The notes beneath the pieces are model-generated. The model saw only the letters and a list, made by a program, of their open reading frames with translations. It was not told where the DNA came from and searched no databases. Both the position numbers and the translations under genes were made by a program. Of a stretch of DNA of 64,000 bases, positions 53,170 to 62,529 are shown piece after piece. The stretch is taken from NCBI RefSeq assembly GCF_000423545.1, contig NZ_AUIE01000024.1, positions 1 to 64,000 of the forward strand. The letters run 5' to 3'. Each line of letters begins with the position of its first letter. Position 1 is the stretch's first letter. This stretch comes from Metapseudomonas resinovorans DSM 21078. GTDB taxonomy: Bacteria > Pseudomonadota > Gammaproteobacteria > Pseudomonadales > Pseudomonadaceae.

Positions 53170-54174
53170 TTAGAAGCGGGTCGGCAGCAGGCGGGCCAGT
53201 TGCTCGTCGAGCCAGGTGACGAAGGCCGGCGACGGTGCAGCATCGACCGCCAGGTACCACCAGTCGGCGGCAGCGAAGGCCCGGCACTTCACCGCATCCT
53301 TCTCGGTCATCAGCACAGGCAGCGGCGGCGAAAAATCGAAGGCTTCCGGGCTATAGACAGCGTGATCGGCGAAGGGGTGCGGAATCGGGCGCCAGTTTAG
53401 CGCCTCCAGGGTCGTGAAGAAACGCTGGGGGTTGCCGATGCCCGCCACCGCATGCACGGCTTGGCCGGACGGAAAATGCTCCAGCCCCACACGCTCGCCG
53501 CTCCGCAAGTTGACCAGCACGCCGGGTTGCAGCTTGAAGGAGAAGCCTTCGGCGGAATCGGACTCGGCGCCGTTGCGCAGCACCGCATCCACAGAGTCCA
53601 GGCGCTCCGGCGGCTCACGCAAGGGCCCGGCCGGCAGGCAGCGACGATTGCCAAGGCCACGGGCGGCGTCGATCAGCACCAACTCCAGGTCGCGCCCGAG
53701 ACGGTAGTGCTGCAAGCCATCGTCGCTGAGGATCAGGTCCAGCTCTTCCTGCTCCAGCAGGGCCCGCACTGCACGGGAACGGTCAGGGTCGATCATCAGG
53801 GGCACGCCACTGCGCTGGACAATCAGCAGCGGCTCGTCTCCGGCCAGCTCGGCGCCTTGTTCGGCACGCACCCGCCAGGGCAGCTGCGGCGGTTTCGCCC
53901 CGTAACCACGACTGACCACGCCAACGCGCAGTCCGCGCGTCCGGCAGTGTTCGATCAGCCAGAGAATCATCGGAGTCTTGCCGGTGCCGCCAACGGTAAT
54001 GTTGCCGACCACGATCAGCGGTACGGGCGGGCGATAGCTGTTGCCCTGCCCCGCCAGGAACGACGCGCGCTTGCGCTCGGCCACCCGACGGTAGAGCCAC
54101 TCCAGCGGGCCTAACAGGCCGAGGGCCGGATGGCCCCGGTACCAGGCGTCCAGCAGACGATCGGAGAAGGCCAT
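53170..54174 (-). CDS. lpxK: Tetraacyldisaccharide 4'-kinase
   Basis: The protein has 334 residues. An N-terminal membrane-binding helix region leads to the Walker A motif GGTGKT (residues 62-67), [20 protein letters not shown] for the Walker B-like region, and PAGPLREP. It phosphorylates the lipid A precursor at the 4' position, on the inner membrane. It starts at the base where exbD stops, and 39 bp separate it from the Trm112-like gene. Confidence 0.97.
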   Translation of the reverse strand: MAFSDRLLDAWYRGHPALGLLGPLEWLYRRVAERKRASFLAGQGNSYRPPVPLIVVGNITVGGTGKTPMILWLIEHCRTRGLRVGVVSRGYGAKPPQLPWRVRAEQGAELAGDEPLLIVQRSGVPLMIDPDRSRAVRALLEQEELDLILSDDGLQHYRLGRDLELVLIDAARGLGNRRCLPAGPLREPPERLDSVDAVLRNGAESDSAEGFSFKLQPGVLVNLRSGERVGLEHFPSGQAVHAVAGIGNPQRFFTTLEALNWRPIPHPFADHAVYSPEAFDFSPPLPVLMTEKDAVKCRAFAAADWWYLAVDAAPSPAFVTWLDEQLARLLPTRF

Positions 54175-54620
54175 CAGGGCTTCTTGGCCGCTTCGGCCTC
54201 GACGGTGGTCATGCGCAGATGGCTGAACCCCAGCTTGCCGGCGGCGTCCATGGCGGTAATCACCGCCTGGTGAGTGGTGCGAGCGTCAGCGGTGATCACC
54301 AGCGGCAGGCTGTTGTCGCCTTCCGACTCACGTCCCAGCGCAGAGATCAGGGTCGCCAGGTCACTCTTCACCAGGTTCTGGCCGTTGAGTGAATACTGGC
54401 CGTCGGCGCCAATGGAAAGCTCCAGCGTCTTGAGCTGCGTCTCTTCGGGCGGCGTGCCGCTCACCGCTTCGGGCAGCTCGATCTTCAGCTGGTTGGGCTT
54501 GCTGAAGGTGGTGGTCACCACGAAGAACAGCAACAGCACGAAGATCACGTCGATCAACGAAGTAAGGTTGAGGAACACCTCTTCGCGGGCGACATTGCCC
54601 GCCCTGCGGCGGAACTTCAC
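54174..54620 (-). CDS. exbD: ExbD/TolR family energy-transducing protein
   Basis: The protein has 148 residues with one N-terminal membrane helix ([21 protein letters not shown]), whose Asp in LIDVIF is the proton-path residue of the ExbD/TolR family. A periplasmic domain follows ([20 protein letters not shown]). With ExbB it forms an ion-driven complex. The location with lpxK and comEC is conserved in Pseudomonas (PA2982-PA2983) and lacks tonB or tol partners, so the output protein is unknown. Confidence 0.93.
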   Translation of the reverse strand: MKFRRRAGNVAREEVFLNLTSLIDVIFVLLLFFVVTTTFSKPNQLKIELPEAVSGTPPEETQLKTLELSIGADGQYSLNGQNLVKSDLATLISALGRESEGDNSLPLVITADARTTHQAVITAMDAAGKLGFSHLRMTTVEAEAAKKP

Positions 54621-55252
54621 GCTTTGGCTTCCTCAGCGAAGTCGACTTCGCGATCACCCTGGACCACTTCCACCAGCTTGATCGCTTCCTGCTCCATCGC
54701 GACCACCAGTTCGTCGACACGACGCAACAGGTAGCGATGGAAGAACACGGCCGGAATGGCAACGATCAGGCCCGCCGCGGTGGTCACCAGGGCCTTGGCG
54801 ATGCCGCCGGCCAGGACCGGCGCATTGGCCATGCCGTTTTCCATGAAGCCGCCGAAGATTTCGATCATGCCGAAGACGGTACCCAACAGCCCCAGCAACG
54901 GCGCCATGGCGGCGATGGTGCCCAGGGCATTGAGGTAGCGTTCCAGTTCATGGATGACCCGGCTAGCGGCTTCCTCGATGCACTCCTTCATGATTTCCCG
55001 GCCATGCTTGGAGTTCGCCAGGCCCGCAGCCAGCACTTCACCTAAAGGCGAAGACGCGCGCAGCTCCTTGAGCTTCTGGCTGTTCAGTTGCTTGTCCTTG
55101 ATCTGGCGCCAGACCTGCCCCAGCAAATGCGGAGGCGAGACCCGGCTGAGACGCAGGGTCCACAGCCGTTCAGCGACAATAGCAGTGGCGGCGATGGAAC
55201 ACAGAATGATCGGCAGCATCATCCAGCCACCGGCTTTGACCAACTCCCACAC
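54617..55252 (-). CDS. exbB: MotA/TolQ/ExbB family proton channel protein
   Basis: The protein has 211 residues from GTG 55252 (VWELVKAGGWMMLPIILCSI), with three membrane helices (~8-28, ~115-140, ~155-180). ERYLNALGTIAAMAPLLGLL and the ANAPVLAGGIAKALVTTAAG segment are the MotA/TolQ/ExbB signatures. The GTG has AAGGGGATTT about 8 bases upstream; the longer frame adds residues not found in the family. It overlaps exbD by 4 bp and forms the motor pair with it. Confidence 0.93.
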   Translation of the reverse strand: MWELVKAGGWMMLPIILCSIAATAIVAERLWTLRLSRVSPPHLLGQVWRQIKDKQLNSQKLKELRASSPLGEVLAAGLANSKHGREIMKECIEEAASRVIHELERYLNALGTIAAMAPLLGLLGTVFGMIEIFGGFMENGMANAPVLAGGIAKALVTTAAGLIVAIPAVFFHRYLLRRVDELVVAMEQEAIKLVEVVQGDREVDFAEEAKA

Positions 55253-55324
55253 GGTAGGAAATCCCCTTCGGAAAAGTGGCGCCACTCTAGCATAGGGTCG
55301 GGCCTGCGCCGACCGTCGCTGTTC

Positions 55325-57550
55325 TCATTTTTCCCTCCAGAACACGGACTTTTCTCGCCCGCTTTCGGGCTCGCTGTTCGCCCCCAGACGCAGCAGCAAG
55401 TGGCCCTGTTCCGCGGTGTCATGGATATCGGCCGGCAGCGCGCGAATACGCGAAACGACCAGTGGATGCGGGTGACCGTAGGAATTCAGGTGGCCGCGGG
55501 AGATCAGCACCTTCTCAGGTGCCACGATACGCAGGAAGGCACTGCTGGAAGACGTCCGACTGCCATGGTGACCGGCTACCAGCCAGCGCGCAGCAAGAGG
55601 TTGGCCGCTCGCAACCCAGGCCGCTTCGCCACGGGTGCCCAGATCGCCGCTGAGCAGAATGCGCTCACCAAGGGCCTCGATCGCCAGCACGCATGAAGCG
55701 TCGTTACTGTCCCCGGTCAGCGGCGACTGCCAGACCAGGAAGTCCACCCCTTCCCAGGTCCAGGCATCCCCCGCCGAACAGCGTTCGGCCCCCAACTCAG
55801 GAGATAAACGCTCCAATTCGCCGGCCAGCACGCGCTCCACGGCCACCCCCCGCTGCACCGCCAGGGCGCCCCCAGCGTGGTCGGAGTCGGCATGGCTGAT
55901 CAGCATCAGGTCAAGCCTGGAGACCCCGAGGCCGCGCAAGGTCGGCACCACCACCCGCTCGCCGATGTCGAAGTCACCCCGGCGTGGTCCGGCATCGTAG
56001 AGCAGCGCATGCTCGCGGGTGCGCACCAACACTGAAAGACCCTGCCCCACATCCAGCACCCGCACCTCGGCCTGACCGTACGCGAGGGGCTCATTCGACG
56101 GAAACAGCATCGGCATCAGCAACGCCAGGCCAAGTGCCCGCAGCGGCACACCCGCCGGAGCAATCAGAAGCAGGACGCCTGATGCCCCCAGGAGCCAGGC
56201 CCAAAGGGGGACCTGCTCCGGGATCCAGGCGGGTAACTGCGCCGCCATCCAGGCCAGCATCTGAAACAGAAGGTCCAGTGCGCCTCCAGCCAACCAGAGC
56301 AGCGCGTCTCCCACAACAGGAATGCCCAGCAGCAAGGTACCCAGCAGCGCCAGCGGTAATACCACCAGGCTGATCCAGGGCACCGCCACCAGGTTGGCCA
56401 ATGGCCCACTGAGACTGATGGGCAAAGCCAGGGCCAGCAGCAGCGGCGCAAGCCCCAGGCCCATCACCCACTGGGCACGCCACCAGGTGTGCCACCAGGG
56501 CCACGCGCCGAGACGGCCGGCGAAAGCCAGGATCAGCAAGACCACTGCACCGAAGGACAACCAGAAACCCGGCTGCAGGATCACCAGTGGTTCCACTGAC
56601 AACACGACGCAAAGAGCAACCAGCAGCGGCGTGAGGAAGCCCAGGTGGCGAAAACGCAAACGCCAGAGCAGAACGACAGCGAGCATCACACACGCCCGCT
56701 GCACCGGCACGTCGAAGCCGGCCATCACGCCGTAGCCAAGGCCTCCGGCGAAAGCCATGAAGCAGGCCCAGGGCAGCCAGGGCAGGCGCCGGGGCCAGAG
56801 TCCGAATCGCGCAAGTGCCGCGACCACGCCATAGAGCACGCCGGCAAAGAGGGTTATGTGCTGGCCTGAAATCACCATCAGGTGAGTGGTACCGGTGTCC
56901 TGCAGCAGTCGCCAATCCCGATCCTGCAAGCCGGAACCATCGCCCAGCACCAGGGCGGCAAGTCCTCCGGCCCGCCCGTTGGCATCCACTTCCAGCAAAC
57001 GTTGACGCAGTGCATCACGCCAGGCAACGAGGCCGTCAGCCGGCTGGACACGTTCGCCAGCCTTCACCGAGCCGGTCGCACCTATACGCCGCGCCAGCAA
57101 CCAGGCTTCGTAATCGAAAGTCGCCGGGTTCACCAAACCCCGCGGCCGCTTGAGACGGACCGCCAGGCGCCAGCGCTCACCGGCGAGCACACGCGGCCCA
57201 TCGTGCCAGGACAAGCGCAGGCGGCCAGGCAGCTGTGCCCGCGCGGAATGAAGATCGGTGAGCTCGAAACGCACCACACCGTCGGCCGTACTCGGCAAAC
57301 CGACTACCCGCCCTTCCAGCCAGCGCACCTGGCCATCCAGACGGGAGTCCAAGCGGTCATCCAGCGCCCACTGGACACTCAGACACGCCCAGCCAAGGCC
57401 GAGGAGAAAGAGGCCGAGGCGCCAGGCGCGTGACATCAGCAACCCGAAACCGAGAACCAGCTGAAAATAGAGCCACCAGACAGGCGGCAGACTGGGTATC
57501 CAACGCAGTAGAAGAAGGCCGACGGCAAGCGTCGCCAGACCCGACACCAT
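55325..57550 (-). CDS. comEC: DNA internalization-related competence protein ComEC/Rec2
   Basis: The protein has 741 residues. An N-terminal membrane region and OB-fold-like DUF4131 domain (~1-200) precede the Competence domain with many membrane helices (~210-480; HLMVISGQHITLFAG is its hallmark). A C-terminal metallo-beta-lactamase-like domain follows (DVGQGLSVLVRTREHALLYD, SHADSDHAGGAL, LVAGHHGSRTSSSSAFL). It forms the inner-membrane channel for single-stranded DNA uptake and may degrade the other strand. ATG 57550 is chosen as the start; a weak GGGAG lies upstream. All visible motifs are intact, so the organism may be competent. Confidence 0.95.
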   Translation of the reverse strand: MVSGLATLAVGLLLLRWIPSLPPVWWLYFQLVLGFGLLMSRAWRLGLFLLGLGWACLSVQWALDDRLDSRLDGQVRWLEGRVVGLPSTADGVVRFELTDLHSARAQLPGRLRLSWHDGPRVLAGERWRLAVRLKRPRGLVNPATFDYEAWLLARRIGATGSVKAGERVQPADGLVAWRDALRQRLLEVDANGRAGGLAALVLGDGSGLQDRDWRLLQDTGTTHLMVISGQHITLFAGVLYGVVAALARFGLWPRRLPWLPWACFMAFAGGLGYGVMAGFDVPVQRACVMLAVVLLWRLRFRHLGFLTPLLVALCVVLSVEPLVILQPGFWLSFGAVVLLILAFAGRLGAWPWWHTWWRAQWVMGLGLAPLLLALALPISLSGPLANLVAVPWISLVVLPLALLGTLLLGIPVVGDALLWLAGGALDLLFQMLAWMAAQLPAWIPEQVPLWAWLLGASGVLLLIAPAGVPLRALGLALLMPMLFPSNEPLAYGQAEVRVLDVGQGLSVLVRTREHALLYDAGPRRGDFDIGERVVVPTLRGLGVSRLDLMLISHADSDHAGGALAVQRGVAVERVLAGELERLSPELGAERCSAGDAWTWEGVDFLVWQSPLTGDSNDASCVLAIEALGERILLSGDLGTRGEAAWVASGQPLAARWLVAGHHGSRTSSSSAFLRIVAPEKVLISRGHLNSYGHPHPLVVSRIRALPADIHDTAEQGHLLLRLGANSEPESGREKSVFWREK

Positions 57551-57723
57551 GGGTATCCAACTCCCTTTCCCTGGGATGAAAAGCGCGGCAACATCCTGTG
57601 CCACCCTGCACGGGTCGATCAGACCGGTGCAATTCCCGTTAAACTTGCCGACACAATCTGACCCGGCGCTGTCATTTCCGGGTGTGCATAATACCCGGCG
57701 CTTTCGTCCGCCAGAGACCGCTC

Positions 57724-58251
57724 ATGCCGCGTCGCATCTTCAAACGCTACATGCCGAATCCGGACACTATCAGGGAACACAAGTCCCTGCGTTTTCTCGG
57801 CACGCTCATCCACGACCCGAACCTCTGGCACCTCAATCGCCACTCGGTCGCCCGCGCCATGGCCATGGGCCTGTTCGCGGCGTTCGTCCCCATTCCCATG
57901 CAGATGCTGCTGGCCGCCGGCCTGGCCATCGCGGTCCGCGCGAACCTGCCGATCTCGGTGGGTCTGGTCTGGCTGACCAACCCCATCACCATGCCGCCGG
58001 TCTTCTACTGCACCTACAAGATGGGGGCCTGGATCATGCAGATTTCTCCGCGCGCCCTACCCGATGAACTGACTTGGGAATGGATCACCCAGGAACTTTC
58101 CACGCTCTGGCAGCCATTTCTCCTAGGCTCGCTGGTCTGCGGCGTATTGGTCGGGGCACTGGCCTACATGCTGACCATGCTCTATTGGCGTTGGTGGGTC
58201 GCCCATAGCTGGCGCAAGCGCCAGAAGGCGCGCCGAGAAACCAGCCGCTGA
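57724..58251 (+). CDS. DUF2062 domain-containing membrane protein
   Basis: The protein has 175 residues. An N-terminal soluble part (HDPNLWHLNRHSVARAMAMG) leads to a DUF2062 domain with membrane helices (~45-65, ~85-110, ~140-165) and the motif SVGLVWLTNPITMPPVFY. The C-terminus is basic (WRKRQKARRETSR) and cytoplasmic. The function is unknown; some members are fused to glycosyltransferases or linked to envelope genes. It is divergent from comEC and followed by a bidirectional terminator shared with the lol genes. Confidence 0.88.
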   Translation: MPRRIFKRYMPNPDTIREHKSLRFLGTLIHDPNLWHLNRHSVARAMAMGLFAAFVPIPMQMLLAAGLAIAVRANLPISVGLVWLTNPITMPPVFYCTYKMGAWIMQISPRALPDELTWEWITQELSTLWQPFLLGSLVCGVLVGALAYMLTMLYWRWWVAHSWRKRQKARRETSR

Positions 58252-58255
58252 AATG

Positions 58256-58284
58256 AAAAACGCCGCTTCGAAAGCGGCGTTTTT
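58256..58284. terminator. Bidirectional terminator between the DUF2062 gene and lolE
   Basis: AAAAACGCCGCTT and AAGCGGCGTTTTT form a 13-bp perfect stem with a 3-base loop. The A and T ends give efficient termination in both directions, 4 bp after the DUF2062 stop and 18 bp after the lolE stop. Confidence 0.93.
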
Positions 58285-58302
58285 ACTTGCCGTCACAGCC
58301 GA

Positions 58303-59547
58303 TTATTCGTAGCGCAAGGCCTCGGCTGGCTGGGTCTGGGCCGCCCGCCACGCTGGATAGAGGGTGGCCAGGAAGCTCAGCACCAGGGCAGCCGTGCAGA
58401 TCAACATCACATCGCCCAGCTGCAGTTCGGACGGTAGGTAGCTCACGAAGTAGACGTCTGAGCTGAAGATCTGCCGGCCGCTAGCACGCTCCAGGGCGGC
58501 GATCCACTGACTGACGTTGAGCGCGGTGATGACGCCCAGAACAGTACCGATCAGAGTACCGATGACGCCGATCACACTGCCTTGAACCATGAACACGGCC
58601 ATGATCTGCCGCGGCGTCGCACCCAAGGTGCGGAGGATAGCGATATCCGCGCGCTTGTCGGCCACAACCATGATCAGCGTGGCGATGATGTTGAAGGCGG
58701 CAACGGCCACGATCAGCAGCAGGAGCAGGCCGATCATGGTTTTCTCCATCTTCATGGCGCTGAACAGGCTGCCCTGGGTGTGAGTCCAGTCATCTGCACG
58801 GTAGCCCTGCCCCAGCTCTGCGGCGATCTGCTTCGACACCTCAGGTGCCAGGAACAGATCCTCAAGTGCAATCCGTACGCTTTGCACCTGCCCTTCCGGC
58901 AGACGCTGGATAGCCGAAGCATCGGCAATATTGATCAGCGCCAGGGAGCTGTCCAGCTCCGCGCCAACCTTGAACACACCTACCACATTGAGGCGTTGCA
59001 TGCGCGGGGTGATGCCGCCTGGCGCACTGCTCACCTCGGGGACGATCAGGGTCAGTTTGTCGCCGACGTTGAGGCGGAAACGCCGTGCAGTGATCTCGCC
59101 GATGACGATGCCGGATTCGCCAGGCTTCAGGGCATTCAGGTCACCCTGAACCATGTGCTTGCCGATAATGGAAACCTTGGGCTCCTCGGCCGGATCGACA
59201 CCATTGATCTGCACGGGCTGCATCATGCCCTTGTAGGACAGCATGCCTTCCAGCTCGGCGAAGGGCACCGCACCGACCACTTCCGGGTGCTTCATCGCCG
59301 CATCGGCCACCCGGCGCCAGTCCTCCAGCGGCTGTTCCGCGCTCAGGGTGGCGTGGGAAACCATGCCGAGGATGCGCGAGCGCATCTCCTTCTGGAAACC
59401 GTTCATCACCGAGAGCACCACGATCATGGCGAGCACGCCCAGCGCCAGACCGATCATCGAGGTCAGCGAGATGAAGGAAATGAAGTGGTTACGGCGTTTG
59501 GCGCGGGTATAGCGCGTGCCGATGAAGATCGGAAGAGGTCTGAACAT
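58303..59547 (-). CDS. lolE: Lipoprotein-releasing system permease, LolE position
   Basis: The protein has 414 residues. The first membrane helix and adjoining amphipathic part ([20 protein letters not shown]) lead to a large periplasmic domain (~50-265). A MacB/FtsX-type permease domain with three helices follows ([20 protein letters not shown], the ATPRQIMAVFMVQGSVIGV segment, and the C-terminal [16 protein letters not shown]). It takes outer-membrane lipoproteins from the inner membrane and hands them to LolA. It is named LolE by operon order; its similarity to LolC makes exact assignment a matter of position. It is 1 bp downstream of lolD. Confidence 0.9.
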   Translation of the reverse strand: MFRPLPIFIGTRYTRAKRRNHFISFISLTSMIGLALGVLAMIVVLSVMNGFQKEMRSRILGMVSHATLSAEQPLEDWRRVADAAMKHPEVVGAVPFAELEGMLSYKGMMQPVQINGVDPAEEPKVSIIGKHMVQGDLNALKPGESGIVIGEITARRFRLNVGDKLTLIVPEVSSAPGGITPRMQRLNVVGVFKVGAELDSSLALINIADASAIQRLPEGQVQSVRIALEDLFLAPEVSKQIAAELGQGYRADDWTHTQGSLFSAMKMEKTMIGLLLLLIVAVAAFNIIATLIMVVADKRADIAILRTLGATPRQIMAVFMVQGSVIGVIGTLIGTVLGVITALNVSQWIAALERASGRQIFSSDVYFVSYLPSELQLGDVMLICTAALVLSFLATLYPAWRAAQTQPAEALRYE

Positions 59548-59548
59548 C

Positions 59549-60232
59549 TCAGGCAGCCACCAGCCGGCCGTCTTCAAGGCGCAGCGCCCGATCCATCTGG
59601 CGGGCCAGTTGCAGGTCGTGGGTCACCACCAGGAAGGCAGTCTGCACAGAGCCGCTCAACTCGAGCATCAGCTCCTGGATGCCATGGGCAGTGTGCTGGT
59701 CGAGGTTACCCGTGGGTTCGTCGAGCAGCACCAGGGCCGGGTTGTTGACCAGGGCTCGTGCGATGGCCACGCGCTGACGCTCACCGCCAGAGAGCTCTGC
59801 CGGTTTGTGCGACAGGCGATGGCCCAGCCCCACTCGCTCCAGCAGTGCGGTGGCGCGCTGGCGCGCTTCGCCAATGGCAGTACGACCGATCAGCAGCGGC
59901 ATGCAGACGTTCTCCAGGGCGGTGAACTCCGGCAGCAGGTGGTGGAACTGGTAAACGAAACCCAGGGCGCGATTGCGCAGCAGGCCACGAGCGGTCTCGC
60001 TGAGGGCGGACAGTTCCTCGCCAGCCAGCCAGACACTCCCTTTGCTCGGAGTATCCAGCCCGCCCAGCATGTTCAGCAGCGTGCTCTTGCCGGAACCGGA
60101 GCTGCCGACGATGGCCACTCGTTCCCCCGGATGCAGCTCCAGTTCGACGCCCGACAGCACCTCGACAGACTGAGGGCCTTCGTCGTAGCTCTTGCCCAGA
60201 TTGCGGCAACTCAGGACTGCCTTGTTACTCAT
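59549..60232 (-). CDS. lolD: Lipoprotein-releasing system ATP-binding protein
   Basis: The protein has 227 residues. It has Walker [15 protein letters not shown] (~residue 40), the MacB-type [20 protein letters not shown], signature [15 protein letters not shown] and Walker [13 protein letters not shown]. It powers LolCE. ATG 60232 gives the normal length; the longer frame overlaps lolC and is rejected. It overlaps the lolC stop by 8 bp. Confidence 0.97.
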   Translation of the reverse strand: MSNKAVLSCRNLGKSYDEGPQSVEVLSGVELELHPGERVAIVGSSGSGKSTLLNMLGGLDTPSKGSVWLAGEELSALSETARGLLRNRALGFVYQFHHLLPEFTALENVCMPLLIGRTAIGEARQRATALLERVGLGHRLSHKPAELSGGERQRVAIARALVNNPALVLLDEPTGNLDQHTAHGIQELMLELSGSVQTAFLVVTHDLQLARQMDRALRLEDGRLVAA

Positions 60233-61475
60233 AGCGCAAAGCCTCTGCTGGCTGGGTGCGGGCGGCACGCCAGGCGGGATAAAGGGTGGCAAGGAAGCTC
60301 AGGACCAGCGCGGCCGAACAGACCAGCACCACGTCCTCGACCATCAGCTGGGATGGCAGGTAATCGATGAAATAGACCTCGGCACTGAGGAACTTGTGCC
60401 CCATCAGGCGTTCCAGCAGGGCAATGGCATCGCTCACCTTCAGCGCCGCAAGAATGCCCAGTACACCGCCGATGACGGTGCCGACGACGCCGATCACCGT
60501 GCCCTGGACCATGAAGATGCCCATGATCTGCCTGGGCGTGGCGCCAAGAGTGCGCAGGATGGCGATGTCACCGCGCTTGTCGGTCACCACCATCACCAGG
60601 GTGGAAATGATGTTGAAGGCGGCGACGGCCACGATCAGCAGCAGGAGCAGGCCGATTATGGCCTTCTCCATCTTGATTGCCTGGTAAAGGTTGCCGTGGG
60701 TACGGGTCCAGTCGCGGGCATAGAAGTCTTCGCCCTTCAACTCGCCAGCGATCTGCCAAGCCAGCTGGGGCGCCTGGAACAAGTCATCGAGCTTCAGGCG
60801 CAGCCCTTGCACCTGGTCAGGCCGCCAGCGCTTCAGGCGGGCGACGTCGGACAGGTTGGCAATGGCCAGGAAGCCATCCAGTTCACCCGCGCCGACATGG
60901 AAGATACCGACCACGGTGAAGCGCTTCATGCGCGGAAAGACGCCGGCCGGGGTCACCGCCACTTCGGGGAGCACGAAGGTGACCTTGTCACCCATGCCTA
61001 CGCCCAGCTTGCTGGCGGCGCGATCGCCGATGACGATGCCGAATTCACCGGGCTTCAGGGCGGCCAGGCTGCCCTGGCGGAAGAAGTCGCCGATGATGGA
61101 AACCTTGGATTCTTCCTGCGGGTCCACGGCGTTGACCAGCACCTTCTGCACCTTGCCGTCGGCGGTCAGCAGCCCCTGCACCTGCGTGTAGGGCGCCACG
61201 GCCTTCACTTCGGGATGACGTGCAACATCTTCGGCCAGCTTGCGCCAGTCGTTGATCGGCACCGCGGACTCCACGGTGGCGTGGGGCACCATGCCCAACA
61301 CACGGGTGCGCATCTCGTGATCGAAACCGTTCATGACCGACAGCACCAGGATCATGACCAGCACGCCGAGTGCCAGACCGATCATGGAAGTCAGGGAAAT
61401 GAAGGAGACGAAGTAGTTGCGGCGCTTGGCGCGCGTGTACCGGGCGCCTATATACAGGGACAGCGGTCTGAACAT
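60225..61475 (-). CDS. lolC: Lipoprotein-releasing system permease, LolC position
   Basis: The protein has 416 residues with the same architecture as the downstream permease: N-terminal helix ([20 protein letters not shown]), periplasmic domain and a three-helix FtsX-like permease ending [15 protein letters not shown]. The Hook/Pad region that binds LolA in LolC would be in the periplasmic loop (~150-200). It is the first gene of lolC-lolD-lolE; the two permeases are ancient duplicates that share most membrane sequence. ATG 61475 ([15 protein letters not shown]) is chosen over the longer frame. It is divergent from the PilZ gene. Confidence 0.93.
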   Translation of the reverse strand: MFRPLSLYIGARYTRAKRRNYFVSFISLTSMIGLALGVLVMILVLSVMNGFDHEMRTRVLGMVPHATVESAVPINDWRKLAEDVARHPEVKAVAPYTQVQGLLTADGKVQKVLVNAVDPQEESKVSIIGDFFRQGSLAALKPGEFGIVIGDRAASKLGVGMGDKVTFVLPEVAVTPAGVFPRMKRFTVVGIFHVGAGELDGFLAIANLSDVARLKRWRPDQVQGLRLKLDDLFQAPQLAWQIAGELKGEDFYARDWTRTHGNLYQAIKMEKAIIGLLLLLIVAVAAFNIISTLVMVVTDKRGDIAILRTLGATPRQIMGIFMVQGTVIGVVGTVIGGVLGILAALKVSDAIALLERLMGHKFLSAEVYFIDYLPSQLMVEDVVLVCSAALVLSFLATLYPAWRAARTQPAEALRYE

Positions 61476-61642
61476 GGAAGTGGAGTTCGCTGGCGAAAGA
61501 AGGGACGTCCTTGTGGCGGGGCTTGGCAAGCAGCGTTTACACTCAAATTCTGTTCGTGATCTGCTGCGACGCCCCGGGCGACACAAACGGACTTGCAAAT
61601 ACGGAACAGCTCTTCGACCACCACTGCTGCCATGGGTTCGCC

Positions 61643-62227
61643 ATGTCGACACGAGACGCGGATGACCGCCGCGAATACTACCGCATCGAAGATACGATCG
61701 CACTGGAATTTCGCCCGCTGAAACAGGGCGAAACAGCTGATGGAAGCGGCGTGGACAGTGCTTCGCAGCTGTTCAATCTGCTCAGCGAATTGCATCTTAT
61801 GGACTTCGAATCCCAGCACTTGTTGCGGCATATCCATGAGCGCGATCGGACGCTGGCCAGCTACCTCAAGGTCATCAACAAGCGCATCGATCTGCTTGGC
61901 CAAGCCGTGGCCCACAGCCTGTTGCGCGACATAGGCCCGGCACGCCAGGTCACCCTGTCCGAAGGCGGCATCGGTTTCAGCAGCGACCAATCCATCGAGT
62001 TGGGCACCCACCTGGCGATCAAGATCGTCCTGATGCCCCAGGCCCTCGGCCTGCTGCTGCGCGCCGTGGTGATCCACAGCCAGCCCCGTGATGACGGCCA
62101 GTTCGACATCGGCACTGAGTTCGAGGCACTGACCGACGCTCAGCGCCAGTTGCTGGCACGACACATTCTGCAAAAGCAGGCCCAGCAGCGACGCCAGGCT
62201 CGCGAACGCTCCTCCCCTACTCCCTGA
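61643..62227 (+). CDS. PilZ domain-containing protein
   Basis: The protein has 194 residues with an N-terminal RREYYRIED sequence that fits the PilZ RxxxR motif, a ~75-residue helical insertion (SASQLFNLLSELHLMDFESQ to AVAHSLLRD), and then the beta-barrel half with ARQVTLSEGGIGFSSDQSIE. The second c-di-GMP motif is normally (D/N)xSxxG; here Thr replaces Asp/Asn (TLSEGG), so binding may be weakened. It would link the second messenger c-di-GMP to an unknown partner. It is divergent from lolC and followed by the small exported protein gene 9 bp later. By context it matches PA2989. Confidence 0.82.
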   Translation: MSTRDADDRREYYRIEDTIALEFRPLKQGETADGSGVDSASQLFNLLSELHLMDFESQHLLRHIHERDRTLASYLKVINKRIDLLGQAVAHSLLRDIGPARQVTLSEGGIGFSSDQSIELGTHLAIKIVLMPQALGLLLRAVVIHSQPRDDGQFDIGTEFEALTDAQRQLLARHILQKQAQQRRQARERSSPTP

Positions 62228-62236
62228 GACCCTCGC

Positions 62237-62527
62237 ATGATGCGCCCCGGCCTGTTGCTGACCTGCCTTCTCCTCGCACTGCCCGTCGGTGCCGAAACCA
62301 TCGAAATCCCCGTCGGCAATCAGGGCGACCAGCGTGTTTCGCTACCAGCTCGCGGTGAGAGCCAGCGTAGCGTCCTACAGCGTTTCGGTCTGCCCGACGA
62401 AGAGCATGCCGCGGTGGGCAAGCCACCCATCAGTCGCTGGGACTACCGCGAATTCTCGGTCTATTTCGAAAGCGGACGCGTCATCGATAGCGTCCGCCAC
62501 CATCAACCCAGAGCACCAAGGGAATAA
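62237..62527 (+). CDS. Small exported protein of unknown function
   Basis: The protein has 96 residues. A signal peptide (MMRPGLLLTCLLLALPVGA, cut before ETIEI) precedes a short domain with SLPARGESQRSVLQRFGLPD and PPISRWDYREFSVYFESGRV IDS, a pattern of conserved polar residues. It looks like a small periplasmic protein of the type found before glpQ-like genes in Pseudomonas. It lies between the PilZ gene (9 bp) and the phosphodiesterase gene (2 bp), so all three are one transcript. The function is unknown. Confidence 0.78.
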   Translation: MMRPGLLLTCLLLALPVGAETIEIPVGNQGDQRVSLPARGESQRSVLQRFGLPDEEHAAVGKPPISRWDYREFSVYFESGRVIDSVRHHQPRAPRE

Positions 62528-62529
62528 AC

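Noticed and set aside
58303-61475. Recent duplication of lolC and lolE
   Set aside because: The two permeases share the membrane sequences strongly but differ through the periplasmic domain; this is the ancient LolC/LolE pair, not a recent event.
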